Origin: Streptomyces sp. TG1A-60
GTDB taxonomy: Bacteria > Actinomycetota > Actinomycetes > Streptomycetales > Streptomycetaceae
Assembly (NCBI RefSeq): GCF_037201975.1
Contig: NZ_CP147520.1
Coordinates: forward strand, 1,550,001-1,614,000
Length of the DNA stretch: 64,000 nucleotides
Direction: 5' to 3'
Shown here piece by piece: positions 62,967 through 64,000 of the stretch; position 1 is the stretch's first letter; each line of letters starts with the position of its first letter. A model generated the notes under the pieces. That model was not told where the DNA came from. It did not search any database and saw only the letters and a program-made list of their open reading frames with translations. The position numbers and the translations under genes are program-made.

Positions 62967-64000
62967 TCAGAGGGTCACCCACGCCCCGGACTCGGCGGAG
63001 CGGCCCATGGCGTCCAGCGCGGTGGCGCTGTGCACGGCGTCGTCCAGGGTGGTGCCGTGCGGGGTGCCCTCGGCGACGGAGCGCAGGAAGTGGTACGCCT
63101 CGACGACCTTGAGGTCGTCGAAGCCCATGGCGTTGGCTGAGCCCGGCTGGAAGGCGGCGTACGCGCCGTGGCCGGGGCCGACGAAGAGGGTGCTGACGGA
63201 CTGGTCCTGGTACATGTCACCCCTGCTCACGCCCAGTTCACCCATCCGGCGAAAATCCCAGAGGACCGCGCCCCTGGTGCCGTGGATCTCGAAGCCGTAG
63301 TTGTTCTGCTCGCCGACGGAGACCCGGCAGGCCTCCAGGACGCCGCGGGCGCCGGAGGCGAAGCGGAGCAGGCAGTTGACGTAGTCCTCGTTCTCGACGG
63401 GGCCGAGTTCGCCGCCCGCGGCGCGGGCGTGGCCGGCGGTGGCGCCGGTGGGCCGTGCCCGCTCGGGGACGAAGACGGCGGTGTCCGCGGTCAGCGACGC
63501 GATGTCGCCCAGCAGGAAACGGGCGAGGTCCACCCCGTGCGAGGCGAGGTCGCCGAGGACTCCGCTGCCGCCGCGCTCCCGCTCGTACCGCCAGGTCAGG
63601 GCCCCCTCGGGATGGGCGGCGTAGTCGCTGAAGAGGCGGACGCGGACATGGGTGACCGTGCCGATCTCACCGGCGGCGATCAGCTCGCGGGCGGCGGCTA
63701 CGGCGGGCGCGTTGCGGTAGTTGAAGCCGACGGCGCCCTGGACACCGGCCTTGGCGACCGCGTCGGCGACGGCTCGGGCGTCGGCGGCGGTGAGCCCGAC
63801 CGGCTTCTCGATCCAGATGTGCTTGCCCGCCTCCGCCATGGCGACGCCGATCTCCCGGTGCAGAAAGTTCGGCGCGGTGATGCTCACGGCCTGGACCCGG
63901 GGGTCGGCGGCCGCCTCACGCCAGTCCCGGGCGGTCCCGGCGAAACCGAACCGCTCGGCCGCCTCCTCGGCGCGTCCGGGCACCTCCTCGACGACGGTGA
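62967..64000 (-). CDS. Gfo/Idh/MocA oxidoreductase (inositol 2-dehydrogenase-like), 5' end outside window
   Basis: More than 338 residues, continuing open past base 64000, so the Rossmann start is missing. Visible: VQAVSITAPNFLHREIGVAMAEAGKHIWIEKPVGLT (the EKP lysine), GFNYRNAPAV, ERERGGSGVLGDLASHGVDLARFLLGD (catalytic Asp/His pair), ending SGAWVTL. It belongs to the inositol/sugar 2-dehydrogenase group. It is convergent with the GntR gene, 35 bases away. A role in oxidising inositol fits the neighbourhood. Confidence 0.9.
   Translation of the reverse strand, partial: TVVEEVPGRAEEAAERFGFAGTARDWREAAADPRVQAVSITAPNFLHREIGVAMAEAGKHIWIEKPVGLTAADARAVADAVAKAGVQGAVGFNYRNAPAVAAARELIAAGEIGTVTHVRVRLFSDYAAHPEGALTWRYERERGGSGVLGDLASHGVDLARFLLGDIASLTADTAVFVPERARPTGATAGHARAAGGELGPVENEDYVNCLLRFASGARGVLEACRVSVGEQNNYGFEIHGTRGAVLWDFRRMGELGVSRGDMYQDQSVSTLFVGPGHGAYAAFQPGSANAMGFDDLKVVEAYHFLRSVAEGTPHGTTLDDAVHSATALDAMGRSAESGAWVTL

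Noticed and set aside
1-64000. tRNA, rRNA, integrase, transposase and attachment sites
   Set aside because: None recognised by eye; the island-like boundaries rest only on truncated genes and remembered synteny.

Overview
The window is high-GC actinobacterial DNA and almost certainly a Streptomyces chromosome. The evidence is strongly GC-biased codon use, frequent GTG starts with AGGAG-type ribosome sites, a conservon, a CebR-type operator, Tat and Sec exported hydrolases with ricin-type lectin modules, and a complete FXSXX-COOH peptide system. I found no tRNA, rRNA, CRISPR array, transposase or integrase.

Left part (1-15.6 kb). A purine-catabolism operon (HTH protein, uraD, uraH, uricase running off the left edge) is followed by an insert. 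The insert holds a conservon (cvnA-B-C-D plus a P450) read in the same direction as an indole prenyltransferase and a tryptophanase, then an exported cytokinin-dehydrogenase-like flavoprotein. To its right are the wrecks of two genes: a glyoxylate carboligase (gcl) with frameshift and internal deletion, and the last 40 codons of an acyl-CoA synthetase. Next comes an intact acyl-CoA synthetase with a divergent regulator. As I remember the S. coelicolor order, uricase, gcl and acyl-CoA synthetase genes lie close together there, so this looks like an indel scar beside an island.

Middle (16-33.6 kb). A large LuxR/ATPase regulator (frameshifted), a secreted trypsin, and a plant-wall locus: an esterase-like hydrolase with a lectin module, a rhamnogalacturonan lyase with a CebR-type operator at its promoter, an orphan lectin fragment, and a GH53 galactanase. 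Then come small stress-type and membrane genes (CBS, DUF6480, SRPBCC, DUF1622, DUF421), a glucose-1-dehydrogenase-like enzyme, and SDR and IclR remnants.

Right part. A GABA-type operon (gabT, FAD/Fe-S dehydrogenase, gabD) faces a PucR regulator (33.8-41.3 kb). A VOC protein, a Ser/Thr kinase and a membrane glycosyltransferase follow. From 47.7 to 56.4 kb lies an FXS system in one transcriptional direction: fxsA precursor ending FQSSL, fxsB radical SAM/SPASM enzyme fused to an HExxH domain, a TIR protein, fxsC, and the 1330-residue ParA-like/TIR/STAND/TPR protein fxsT. It abuts an inositol-type locus (sugar ABC transporter, iolD, GntR regulator, Gfo/Idh oxidoreductase) with a symmetrical divergent operator region.

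Several otherwise healthy genes (LuxR/ATPase, GH53, gabD, fxsC, ABC ATPase) carry single frameshifts, mostly at G/C runs. They may be sequencing errors or real decay, and this matters for judging whether fxsC is functional.
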